Origin: Phytopythium helicoides
Lineage: Eukaryota; Oomycota; Peronosporomycetes; Pythiales; Pythiaceae
Assembly: GCA_024867545.1 (NCBI GenBank)
Contig: JANFNE010000068.1
Location: 168,915 to 232,914 of the forward strand
Direction: 5' to 3'
DNA length: 64,000 bases
Shown here: positions 11,145-22,685 of the stretch, one piece after another
Numbering within the stretch: position 1 is the stretch's first letter
How the letters are laid out: the number at the start of each line of letters is the position of its first letter
Notes under the pieces: generated by a model
What the model saw: only the letters and a program-made list of their open reading frames with translations
Told to the model about the DNA's origin: nothing
The model's database searches: none
Position numbers and translations under genes: made by a program

Positions 11145-11172
11145 TACACATGCGCGCGCGCACACACACATA
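11145..11172. repeat. Alternating purine-pyrimidine tract, one per unit
   Basis: The stretch is 28 bp of strictly alternating pyrimidine/purine, made of (GC)n followed by (AC)n. It is a potential Z-DNA former. It recurs in every unit downstream of the gene's 3' end; the unit-7 copy (near 28150) has one G-to-A change within it. An AATAAATAAA motif on the plus strand lies just to its left (11122 on). Confidence 0.7.
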
Positions 11173-11351
11173 ATCTACGGCGTCTCGAAGCCAATTGGTC
11201 CCGCCATGTCTTGGCTTGCTTTGGCTTTCCTTGCCTTTCCTTGCCTTTCCTTGCCTCTGGCGTGTCGATATCCATATCCGAATATCCGAGCCACGAGTCA
11301 CGAGTTCTCGCGCTGATGCTAGTCCTGGATACAGGGTACTTGTGCAGACGC

Positions 11352-13122
11352 TCACACCCAGAAGCCTCCGTCGGCAGTACGCACGACAGTCAGGCTCGAT
11401 CGAGCCACGCACGCGGCCTCAAAGCGCAGCAGCGAGCACTCAAGCAGACGCAGGTCGCTCGCCCGCACGACCACGGGACTCCGAGCACTGTCCATAACGT
11501 CACTGGCCAGCAGAGCCGCCCACTCGACGGCCGAGCACTCACGAACAACGCCGAGGGTCGCGTCGAAGACGTGGAACTTGTCCGTGGTGGTGTGGATCGA
11601 AGTGGCGCCTGATGATGATGGCGAAGTCGCCGTGGCGATAAAGACGCTGTTGGACCCCGTCGAGTTGGCCAGCTGACGCGTGAGTGCGCTGGCGATGGAG
11701 AGTCGCTGGATGCTGTTGTCGTTGTCGTTGTCGTTGTCTCTGTTCTTGTCGCTATCGCCATAATGGTTGAAGTTGACGTCGCGCTCGGTATCAGACTTGC
11801 CGAGAGTGACAAGAGGAGACGAGAAGTCGCGGACCGGCTCCAAGCGCAACGACGAAAACACATCGTGCGGGTCCGCAGCGTCCAACGAGTTGGACAAGTT
11901 GGAGATGCTTGCGAGCTGGCGCATGATGTGCGAGGCGATGGTCTGCTTCGTCTCGGCATCCCACGACTCGGTCATCTCGACTTGGTCGACGGCGTTGGCA
12001 ACCTGACGCAGGACGCGCGCGGACCGAGCGAGTGACGCAGTACATGCCTCAATGTTGCTGTCGGTGTCACATGGAGCCTCTTGGACCTCATAGCCGCTGC
12101 AGCACATCTCGATGGCGTCCATACCGACGAGAGAATCCATGTCGACGTCGTCCTCCATATCCGAGTAGAGGCTGAGGTCGTCATCAAAGTCGTAGTCATC
12201 CATGTCATGGATCTCGCAGTAGTCGTAGCACTCGCTGTCATCGATGTCGCTACAGTTGATGTCCAGGTCGTTCAAGTCGCTCAAGTCGACCGAGCTGACC
12301 GAACTGCGCTGCGTGTCGGCGCTGCTGCTGCATACACTGGCGCGATGTGACGTGGCGGTATCAGGGTGGCAGCAGATCTTGATGTTGTCGTCATCTTCGT
12401 CGTCGTCATCGGCATCTACGACTGTAGTCGAGGCACTTGAGGAGGCGTTGTTGATCTCGATGGCGCTCTCCATGGCATCGACGATGGCGTTCGTCCACGT
12501 GTCGTACTCGTTTTCGCTCGAGGCACGCAGACGTAGACGCAGACGCAGGTGCAGCGGGTTTGTAGTCGCGCTCGCACTAGTGGTCACGCGCTTCGCCGTC
12601 TTCTTCGTCTTCTTGAGCGTCCTCAGCTTCTTCTGCTCGCAGCTGGAACCGCCGGTGCACGCAAGAGAGCACTCGCCCGAGTACTCGAGCGTGAAGGTGT
12701 GCGTCTTGCGGTCGCGGCGGCGGCTGTCCGTCAGCAGACGCACGCGGTGGTGGCGACAGCCGAGCGGGATGGTGATCATGCGCGCGCCGAGGCCCAGCAC
12801 GTCCGTGCGGTCGACCATGAGCGCGGTAGCGCTGTCAGTGGCGGTCGGAAGCTCGAGGCTGACGGCCGTGCGGCGCCTAACGGCACGAGCGACACGAGAG
12901 AAAGAGACAAAGCGCGTGTGTCAGCACACCCGATCGATTCGATCCATTCGTCCGTGCACGCAAGGCGAGCTCATCGAGCACACACAGAGCGGAAGGGAGC
13001 GGGTCGTACCATAGCAAGCCGAGCGTCTGGAGCTTGAGGTTTCCGCGGAGCGAGACGCAGGCGACGCCGTGGGCGTTGGCGCTAACACTGGAACTGACGT
13101 TGACGGAGTGCGTGGAGTTCAT
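11352..13122 (-). CDS. Array gene copy 1: acidic PH-like-domain protein, 545 aa
   Basis: Exons 13010-13122 and 11352-12876 are separated by a 133-nt intron (donor GTACGA, acceptor TTAG), which keeps the frame through a split Trp codon. The start is MNSTHSVNVSSS at 13122; a longer upstream frame is destroyed in units 6 and 11 by a dinucleotide change, so it is not the start. Residues ~20-170 read like a pleckstrin-homology fold. GNLKLQTLGLLWRR opens a first strand pair, and LRLRASSENEYDTWTNAI (residues ~153-169) resembles the last strand and C-terminal helix with its invariant Trp (165). A basic insertion of about 40 residues lies between them. An Asp-rich region (192-292), a helical middle, a DN repeat (418-425) and a well-ordered C-terminus (FHVFDATLGVVRECSAVEW) follow. 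PH domains bind phosphoinositides or proteins; that role is inferred. This copy alone has Tyr at residue 275, where the others have Cys. I do not recognise the family. Confidence 0.85.
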
Positions 13123-14182
13123 GGCTGTCTCGTCGTCTTGTTGGTCCGTGTGGAGTAAGAGGAGCGTCGAGCGAGAGAGAGAGCGAGAGAGAGCGGGTTC
13201 CGAGCGTGAGGCTTGGCTTGCGCGGAGCTTGGTAAATCTCGAAGTGACCGCGGTCCAGTCTACGGTCAAGGTTTTACGCACTTTCGAATTGAAAAGTGAT
13301 GGAAATTGGCTCGGTTACTGAGGTTTTTACCTTTCTTTTGGCGCGAAGAGCACGTGTCCTGGTTGGAAAGGGACATGCTAGCGTCTCGAGTACACCGTGA
13401 GACTCTTTTGGGACGGACAAGAAACGAATAAGAGCACTACCGGTACCTCTCTTTCTTGTATGAGAGTCTTCTGGTCATCGGATCGAGTCTCGCTTGGCCT
13501 TGATCTCTGTCCCGCAACGCACAACGCGTTGCAGCGCCTCCCTCCCTTCGTGCATGCATTGCATGTGCTGTCGAGGAGGGATGGGGCGACTTCAACGTCA
13601 ACATCAGCATCAACGTACCGACTATACACACTGGACACAAGATGTGTACTGTACTGTAGTCACAGTCCACATCATAACACGTGTGATGTGATGATACTCT
13701 CTGTGTCCGTGCTCTGTGTTTGGTCGTGTAACACAAATAGTTGTTCGTTGGCTGTTGGTCATGGTCCGACCTTGAAGCAAACCATATGCTCTACCCTTGT
13801 TGCTTTGCTTTTGGAGCACGATGGAAGGAATACTGATCAGTCATGCTACAAAGTTGGCGTCGGCGTCGACGTGGGTGTTGGCGTCACTTTCACGGCGACG
13901 GGGAGAGGCGAGATGGGATAATGGGGGTGGTATGCTGCTACTTTTGTGATGGTCAATAAATAAAAACGAACAAGCTACACATGCGCGCGCGCACACACAC
14001 ATAATCTACGGCGTCTCGAAGCCAATTGGTCCCGCCATGTCTTGGCTTGCTTTGGCTTTCCTTGCCTTTCCTTGCCTTTCCTTGCCTCTGGCGTGTCGAT
14101 ATCCATATCCGAATATCCGAGCCACGAGTCACGAGTTCTCGCGCTGATGCTAGTCCTGGATACAGGGTACTTGTGCAGACGC
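13123..14182. other. Array spacer, representative (about 1.06 kb, repeated in every unit)
   Basis: The spacer between the start of one gene copy and the stop of the next holds a (GA)n tract (about 13172-13193), the presumed promoter, a CT-rich segment, the unit boundary used here, three CCTTGCCTTT-type repeats, and the alternating purine-pyrimidine tract. A 174-aa plus-strand frame (13397-13921) is preserved only because the units are near-identical. In the last unit it is cut to 85 aa, so I do not annotate it as a gene. Confidence 0.6.
13285..13300 (-). promoter_or_regulatory. Oomycete initiator-like element upstream of the array gene
   Basis: On the minus strand the sequence CATCACTTTTCAATTC lies about 165 nt upstream of the start codon. 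It matches the published oomycete initiator consensus GCTCATTYYNCAWTTT at about 12 of 16 positions, including the central TCA and CAATT. The element is repeated in all units. That it is the transcription start is inference. Confidence 0.4.
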
Positions 14183-15953
14183 TCACACCCAGAAGCCTCC
14201 GTCGGCAGTACGCACGACAGTCAGGCTCGATCGAGCCACGCACGCGGCCTCAAAGCGCAGCAGCGAGCACTCAAGCAGACGCAGGTCGCTCGCCCGCACG
14301 ACCACGGGACTCCGAGCACTGTCCATAACGTCACTGGCCAGCAGAGCCGCCCACTCGACGGCCGAGCACTCACGAACAACGCCGAGGGTCGCGTCGAAGA
14401 CGTGGAACTTGTCCGTGGTGGTGTGGATCGAAGTGGCGCCTGATGATGATGGCGAAGTCGCCGTGGCGATAAAGACGCTGTTGGACCCCGTCGAGTTGGC
14501 CAGCTGACGCGTGAGTGCGCTGGCGATGGAGAGTCGCTGGATGCTGTTGTCGTTGTCGTTGTCGTTGTCTCTGTTCTTGTCGCTATCGCCATAATGGTTG
14601 AAGTTGACGTCGCGCTCGGTATCAGACTTGCCGAGAGTGACAAGAGGAGACGAGAAGTCGCGGACCGGCTCCAAGCGCAACGACGAAAACACATCGTGCG
14701 GGTCCGCAGCGTCCAACGAGTTGGACAAGTTGGAGATGCTTGCGAGCTGGCGCATGATGTGCGAGGCGATGGTCTGCTTCGTCTCGGCATCCCACGACTC
14801 GGTCATCTCGACTTGGTCGACGGCGTTGGCAACCTGACGCAGGACGCGCGCGGACCGAGCGAGTGACGCAGTACATGCCTCAATGTTGCTGTCGGTGTCA
14901 CATGGAGCCTCTTGGACCTCATAGCCGCTGCAGCACATCTCGATGGCGTCCATACCGACGAGAGAATCCATGTCGACGTCGTCCTCCATATCCGAGCAGA
15001 GGCTGAGGTCGTCATCAAAGTCGTAGTCATCCATGTCATGGATCTCGCAGTAGTCGTAGCACTCGCTGTCATCGATGTCGCTACAGTTGATGTCCAGGTC
15101 GTTCAAGTCGCTCAAGTCGACCGAGCTGACCGAACTGCGCTGCGTGTCGGCGCTGCTGCTGCATACACTGGCGCGATGTGACGTGGCGGTATCAGGGTGG
15201 CAGCAGATCTTGATGTTGTCGTCATCTTCGTCGTCGTCATCGGCATCTACGACTGTAGTCGAGGCACTTGAGGAGGCGTTGTTGATCTCGATGGCGCTCT
15301 CCATGGCATCGACGATGGCGTTCGTCCACGTGTCGTACTCGTTTTCGCTCGAGGCACGCAGACGTAGACGCAGACGCAGGTGCAGCGGGTTTGTAGTCGC
15401 GCTCGCACTAGTGGTCACGCGCTTCGCCGTCTTCTTCGTCTTCTTGAGCGTCCTCAGCTTCTTCTGCTCGCAGCTGGAACCGCCGGTGCACGCAAGAGAG
15501 CACTCGCCCGAGTACTCGAGCGTGAAGGTGTGCGTCTTGCGGTCGCGGCGGCGGCTGTCCGTCAGCAGACGCACGCGGTGGTGGCGACAGCCGAGCGGGA
15601 TGGTGATCATGCGCGCGCCGAGGCCCAGCACGTCCGTGCGGTCGACCATGAGCGCGGTAGCGCTGTCAGTGGCGGTCGGAAGCTCGAGGCTGACGGCCGT
15701 GCGGCGCCTAACGGCACGAGCGACACGAGAGAAAGAGACAAAGCGCGTGTGTCAGCACACCCGATCGATTCGATCCATTCGTCCGTGCACGCAAGGCGAG
15801 CTCATCGAGCACACACAGAGCGGAAGGGAGCGGGTCGTACCATAGCAAGCCGAGCGTCTGGAGCTTGAGGTTTCCGCGGAGCGAGACGCAGGCGACGCCG
15901 TGGGCGTTGGCGCTAACACTGGAACTGACGTTGACGGAGTGCGTGGAGTTCAT
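14183..15953 (-). CDS. Array gene copy 2, 545 aa
   Basis: Exons 15841-15953 and 14183-15707. It is identical in organisation to copy 1, with the short form of the DN repeat (three GACAAC units after KNRD), Thr at residue 112 and Cys at residue 275. No frameshift or premature stop is visible. It differs from copy 1 by the single Y275C replacement. Confidence 0.85.
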
Positions 15954-17013
15954 GGCTGTCTCGTCGTCTTGTTGGTCCGTGTGGAGTAAGAGGAGCGTCG
16001 AGCGAGAGAGAGAGCGAGAGAGAGCGGGTTCCGAGCGTGAGGCTTGGCTTGCGCGGAGCTTGGTAAATCTCGAAGTGACCGCGGTCCAGTCTACGGTCAA
16101 GGTTTTACGCACTTTCGAATTGAAAAGTGATGGAAATTGGCTCGGTTACTGAGGTTTTTACCTTTCTTTTGGCGCGAAGAGCACGTGTCCTGGTTGGAAA
16201 GGGACATGCTAGCGTCTCGAGTACACCGTGAGACTCTTTTGGGACGGACAAGAAACGAATAAGAGCACTACCGGTACCTCTCTTTCTTGTATGAGAGTCT
16301 TCTGGTCATCGGATCGAGTCTCGCTTGGCCTTGATCTCTGTCCCGTAACGCACAACGCGTTGCAGCGCCTCCCTCCCTTCGTGCATGCATTGCATGTGCT
16401 GTCGAGGAGGGATGGGGCGACTTCAACGTCAACATCAGCATCAACGTACCGACTATACACACTGGACACAAGATGTGTACTGTACTGTAGTCACAGTCCA
16501 TATCATAACACGTGTGATGTGATGATACTCTCTGTGTCCGTGCTCTGTGTTTGGTCGTGTAACACAAATAGTTGTTCGTTGGCTGTTGGTCATGGTCCGA
16601 CCTTGAAGCAAACCATATGCTCTACCCTTGTTGCTTTGCTTTTGGAGCACGATGGAAGGAATACTGATCAGTCATGCTACAAAGTTGGCGTCGGCGTCGA
16701 CGTGGGTGTTGGCGTCACTTTCACGGCGACGGGGAGAGGCGAGATGGGATAATGGGGGTGGTATGCTGCTACTTTTGTGATGGTCAATAAATAAAAACGA
16801 ACAAGCTACACATGCGCGCGCGCACACACACATAATCTACGGCGTCTCGAAGCCAATTGGTCCCGCCATGTCTTGGCTTGCTTTGGCTTTCCTTGCCTTT
16901 CCTTGCCTTTCCTTGCCTCTGGCGTGTCGATATCCATATCCGAATATCCGAGCCACGAGTCACGAGTTCTCGCGCTGATGCTAGTCCTGGATACAGGGTA
17001 CTTGTGCAGACGC

Positions 17014-18790
17014 TCACACCCAGAAGCCTCCGTCGGCAGTACGCACGACAGTCAGGCTCGATCGAGCCACGCACGCGGCCTCAAAGCGCAGCAGCGAGCA
17101 CTCAAGCAGACGCAGGTCGCTCGCCCGCACGACCACGGGACTCCGAGCACTGTCCATAACGTCACTGGCCAGCAGAGCCGCCCACTCGACGGCCGAGCAC
17201 TCACGAACAACGCCGAGGGTCGCGTCGAAGACGTGGAACTTGTCCGTGGTGGTGTGGATCGAAGTGGCGCCTGATGATGATGGCGAAGTCGCCGTGGCGA
17301 TAAAGACGCTGTTGGACCCCGTCGAGTTGGCCAGCTGACGCGTGAGTGCGCTGGCGATGGAGAGTCGCTGGATGCTGTTGTCGTTGTCGTTGTCGTTGTC
17401 GTTGTCTCTGTTCTTGTCGCTATCGCCATAATGGTTGAAGTTGACGTCGCGCTCGGTATCAGACTTGCCGAGAGTGACAAGAGGAGACGAGAAGTCGCGG
17501 ACCGGCTCCAAGCGCAACGACGAAAACACATCGTGCGGGTCCGCAGCGTCCAACGAGTTGGACAAGTTGGAGATGCTTGCGAGCTGGCGCATGATGTGCG
17601 AGGCGATGGTCTGCTTCGTCTCGGCATCCCACGACTCGGTCATCTCGACTTGGTCGACGGCGTTGGCAACCTGACGCAGGACGCGCGCGGACCGAGCGAG
17701 TGACGCAGTACATGCCTCAATGTTGCTGTCGGTGTCACATGGAGCCTCTTGGACCTCATAGCCGCTGCAGCACATCTCGATGGCGTCCATACCGACGAGA
17801 GAATCCATGTCGACGTCGTCCTCCATATCCGAGCAGAGGCTGAGGTCGTCATCAAAGTCGTAGTCATCCATGTCATGGATCTCGCAGTAGTCGTAGCACT
17901 CGCTGTCATCGATGTCGCTACAGTTGATGTCCAGGTCGTTCAAGTCGCTCAAGTCGACCGAGCTGACCGAACTGCGCTGCGTGTCGGCGCTGCTGCTGCA
18001 TACACTGGCGCGATGTGACGTGGCGGTATCAGGGTGGCAGCAGATCTTGATGTTGTCGTCATCTTCGTCGTCGTCATCGGCATCTACGACTGTAGTCGAG
18101 GCACTTGAGGAGGCGTTGTTGATCTCGATGGCGCTCTCCATGGCATCGACGATGGCGTTCGTCCACGTGTCGTACTCGTTTTCGCTCGAGGCACGCAGAC
18201 GTAGACGCAGACGCAGGTGTAGCGGGTTTGTAGTCGCGCTCGCACTAGTGGTCACGCGCTTCGCCGTCTTCTTCGTCTTCTTGAGCGTCCTCAGCTTCTT
18301 CTGCTCGCAGCTGGAACCGCCGGTGCACGCAAGAGAGCACTCGCCCGAGTACTCGAGCGTGAAGGTGTGCGTCTTGCGGTCGCGGCGGCGGCTGTCCGTC
18401 AGCAGACGCACGCGGTGGTGGCGACAGCCGAGCGGGATGGTGATCATGCGCGCGCCGAGGCCCAGCACGTCCGTGCGGTCGACCATGAGCGCGGTAGCGC
18501 TGTCAGTGGCGGTCGGAAGCTCGAGGCTGACGGCCGTGCGGCGCCTAACGGCACGAGCGACACGAGAGAAAGAGACAAAGCGCGTGTGTCAGCACACCCG
18601 ATCGATTCGATCCATTCGTCCGTGCACGCAAGGCGAGCTCATCGAGCACACACAGAGCGGAAGGGAGCGGGTCGTACCATAGCAAGCCGAGCGTCTGGAG
18701 CTTGAGGTTTCCGCGGAGCGAGACGCAGGCGACGCCGTGGGCGTTGGCGCTAACACTGGAACTGACGTTGACGGAGTGCGTGGAGTTCAT
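17014..18790 (-). CDS. Array gene copy 3, 547 aa
   Basis: Exons 18678-18790 and 17014-18544. It has the long DN repeat (one extra GACAAC unit, two more residues), Thr112 and Cys275. A private silent change sits in a leucine codon near 18219 (CTG to CTA on the coding strand). The frame is intact throughout. Confidence 0.85.
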
Positions 18791-19850
18791 GGCTGTCTCG
18801 TCGTCTTGTTGGTCCGTGTGGAGTAAGAGGAGCGTCGAGCGAGAGAGAGAGCGAGAGAGAGCGGGTTCCGAGCGTGAGGCTTGGCTTGCGCGGAGCTTGG
18901 TAAATCTCGAAGTGACCGCGGTCCAGTCTACGGTCAAGGTTTTACGCACTTTCGAATTGAAAAGTGATGGAAATTGGCTCGGTTACTGAGGTTTTTACCT
19001 TTCTTTTGGCGCGAAGAGCACGTGTCCTGGTTGGAAAGGGACATGCTAGCGTCTCGAGTACACCGTGAGACTCTTTTGGGACGGACAAGAAACGAATAAG
19101 AGCACTACCGGTACCTCTCTTTCTTGTATGAGAGTCTTCTGGTCATCGGATCGAGTCTCGCTTGGCCTTGATCTCTGTCCCGTAACGCACAACGCGTTGC
19201 AGCGCCTCCCTCCCTTCGTGCATGCATTGCATGTGCTGTCGAGGAGGGATGGGGCGACTTCAACGTCAACATCAGCATCAACGTACCGACTATACACACT
19301 GGACACAAGATGTGTACTGTACTGTAGTCACAGTCCACATCATAACACGTGTGATGTGATGATACTCTCTGTGTCCGTGCTCTGTGTTTGGTCGTGTAAC
19401 ACAAATAGTTGTTCGTTGGCTGTTGGTCATGGTCCGACCTTGAAGCAAACCATATGCTCTACCCTTGTTGCTTTGCTTTTGGAGCACGATGGAAGGAATA
19501 CTGATCAGGCATGCTACAAAGTTGGCGTCGGCGTCGACGTGGGTGTTGGCGTCACTTTCACGGCGACGGGGAGAGGCGAGATGGGATAATGGGGGTGGTA
19601 TGCTGCTACTTTTGTGATGGTCAATAAATAAAAACGAACAAGCTACACATGCGCGCGCGCACACACACATAATCTACGGCGTCTCGAAGCCAATTGGTCC
19701 CGCCATGTCTTGGCTTGCTTTGGCTTTCCTTGCCTTTCCTTGCCTTTCCTTGCCTCTGGCGTGTCGATATCCATATCCGAATATCCGAGCCACGAGTCAC
19801 GAGTTCTCGCGCTGATGCTAGTCCTGGATACAGGGTACTTGTGCAGACGC

Positions 19851-21627
19851 TCACACCCAGAAGCCTCCGTCGGCAGTACGCACGACAGTCAGGCTCGATC
19901 GAGCCACGCACGCGGCCTCAAAGCGCAGCAGCGAGCACTCAAGCAGACGCAGGTCGCTCGCCCGCACGACCACGGGACTCCGAGCACTGTCCATAACGTC
20001 ACTGGCCAGCAGAGCCGCCCACTCGACGGCCGAGCACTCACGAACAACGCCGAGGGTCGCGTCGAAGACGTGGAACTTGTCCGTGGTGGTGTGGATCGAA
20101 GTGGCGCCTGATGATGATGGCGAAGTCGCCGTGGCGATAAAGACGCTGTTGGACCCCGTCGAGTTGGCCAGCTGACGCGTGAGTGCGCTGGCGATGGAGA
20201 GTCGCTGGATGCTGTTGTCGTTGTCGTTGTCGTTGTCGTTGTCTCTGTTCTTGTCGCTATCGCCATAATGGTTGAAGTTGACGTCGCGCTCGGTATCAGA
20301 CTTGCCGAGAGTGACAAGAGGAGACGAGAAGTCGCGGACCGGCTCCAAGCGCAACGACGAAAACACATCGTGCGGGTCCGCAGCGTCCAACGAGTTGGAC
20401 AAGTTGGAGATGCTTGCGAGCTGGCGCATGATGTGCGAGGCGATGGTCTGCTTCGTCTCGGCATCCCACGACTCGGTCATCTCGACTTGGTCGACGGCGT
20501 TGGCAACCTGACGCAGGACGCGCGCGGACCGAGCGAGTGACGCAGTACATGCCTCAATGTTGCTGTCGGTGTCACATGGAGCCTCTTGGACCTCATAGCC
20601 GCTGCAGCACATCTCGATGGCGTCCATACCGACGAGAGAATCCATGTCGACGTCGTCCTCCATATCCGAGCAGAGGCTGAGGTCGTCATCAAAGTCGTAG
20701 TCATCCATGTCATGGATCTCGCAGTAGTCGTAGCACTCGCTGTCATCGATGTCGCTACAGTTGATGTCCAGGTCGTTCAAGTCGCTCAAGTCGACCGAGC
20801 TGACCGAACTGCGCTGCGTGTCGGCGCTGCTGCTGCATACACTGGCGCGATGTGACGTGGCGGTATCAGGGTGGCAGCAGATCTTGATGTTGTCGTCATC
20901 TTCGTCGTCGTCATCGGCATCTACGACTGTAGTCGAGGCACTTGAGGAGGCGTTGTTGATCTCGATGGCGCTCTCCATGGCATCGACGATGGCGTTCGTC
21001 CACGTGTCGTACTCGTTTTCGCTCGAGGCACGCAGACGTAGACGCAGACGCAGGTGCAGCGGGTTTGTAGTCGCGCTCGCACTAGTGGTCACGCGCTTCG
21101 CCGTCTTCTTCGTCTTCTTGAGCGTCCTCAGCTTCTTCTGCTCGCAGCTGGAACCGCCGGTGCACGCAAGAGAGCACTCGCCCGAGTACTCGAGCGTGAA
21201 GGTGTGCGTCTTGCGGTCGCGGCGGCGGCTGTCCGTCAGCAGACGCACGCGGTGGTGGCGACAGCCGAGCGGGATGGTGATCATGCGCGCGCCGAGGCCC
21301 AGCACGTCCGTGCGGTCGACCATGAGCGCGGTAGCGCTGTCAGTGGCGGTCGGAAGCTCGAGGCTGACGGCCGTGCGGCGCCTAACGGCACGAGCGACAC
21401 GAGAGAAAGAGACAAAGCGCGTGTGTCAGCACACCCGATCGATTCGATCCATTCGTCCGTGCACGCAAGGCGAGCTCATCGAGCACACACAGAGCGGAAG
21501 GGAGCGGGTCGTACCATAGCAAGCCGAGCGTCTGGAGCTTGAGGTTTCCGCGGAGCGAGACGCAGGCGACGCCGTGGGCGTTGGCGCTAACACTGGAACT
21601 GACGTTGACGGAGTGCGTGGAGTTCAT
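19851..21627 (-). CDS. Array gene copy 4, 547 aa
   Basis: Exons 21515-21627 and 19851-21381. It has the long DN repeat, Thr112 and Cys275. The protein is identical to copy 3, and it lacks the silent change of copy 3. It is the last copy, counting from the left, that has Thr at residue 112. Confidence 0.85.
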
Positions 21628-22685
21628 GGCTGTCTCGTCGTCTTGTTGGTCCGTGTGGAGTAAGAGGAGCGTCGAGCGAGAGAGAGAGCGAGAGAGAGCG
21701 GGTTCCGAGCGTGAGGCTTGGCTTGCGCGGAGCTTGGTAAATCTCGAAGTGACCGCGGTCCAGTCTACGGTCAAGGTTTTACGCACTTTCGAATTGAAAA
21801 GTGATGGAAATTGGCTCGGTTACTGAGGTTTTTACCTTTCTTTTGGCGCGAAGAGCACGTGTCCTGGTTGGAAAGGGACATGCTAGCGTCTCGAGTACAC
21901 CGTGAGACTCTTTTGGGACGGACAAGAAACGAATAAGAGCACTACCGGTACCTCTCTTTCTTGTATGAGAGTCTTCTGGTCATCGGATCGAGTCTCGCTT
22001 GGCCTTGATCTCTGTCCCGTAACGCACAACGCGTTGCAGCGCCTCCCTCCCTTCGTGCATGCATTGCATGTGCTGTCGAGGAGGGATGGGGCGACTTCAA
22101 CGTCAACATCAGCATCAACGTACCGACTATACACACTGGACACAAGATGTGTACTGTACTGTAGTCACAGTCCACATCATAACACGTGTGATGTGATGAT
22201 ACTCTCTGTGTCCGTGCTCTGTGTTTGGTCGTGTAACACAAATAGTTGTTCGTTGGCTGTTGGTCATGGTCCGACCTTGAAGCAAACCATATGCTCTACT
22301 CTTGTTGCTTTGCTTTTGGAGCACGATGGAAGGAATACTGATCAGTCATGCTACAAAGTTGGCGTCGGCGTCGACGTGGGTGTTGGCGTCACTTTCACGG
22401 CGACGGGGAGAGGCGAGATGGGATAATGGGTGGTATGCTGCTACTTTTGTGATGGTCAATAAATAAAAACGAACAAGCTACACATGCGCGCGCGCACACA
22501 CACATAATCTACGGCGTCTCGAAGCCAATTGGTCCCGCCATGTCTTGGCTTGCTTTGGCTTTCCTTGCCTTTCCTTGCCTTTCCTTGCCTCTGGCGTGTC
22601 GATATCCATATCCGAATATCCGAGCCACGAGTCACGAGTTCTCGCGCTGATGCTAGTCCTGGATACAGGGTACTTGTGCAGACGC

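Noticed and set aside
12244..13014. 256-aa plus-strand frame repeated in every array unit (and overlapping 162-, 90- and 89-aa frames)
   Set aside because: It is antisense to the spliced array gene, runs through its intron, and consists of Ser/Arg/Leu-rich shadow sequence. Persistence in all units only reflects near-identity of the repeats.
13397..13921. 174-aa plus-strand frame in the array spacer
   Set aside because: It has no recognisable features and spans the unit boundary and the likely promoter of the minus-strand gene. It is broken to 85 aa in the last unit by a 5-bp change.
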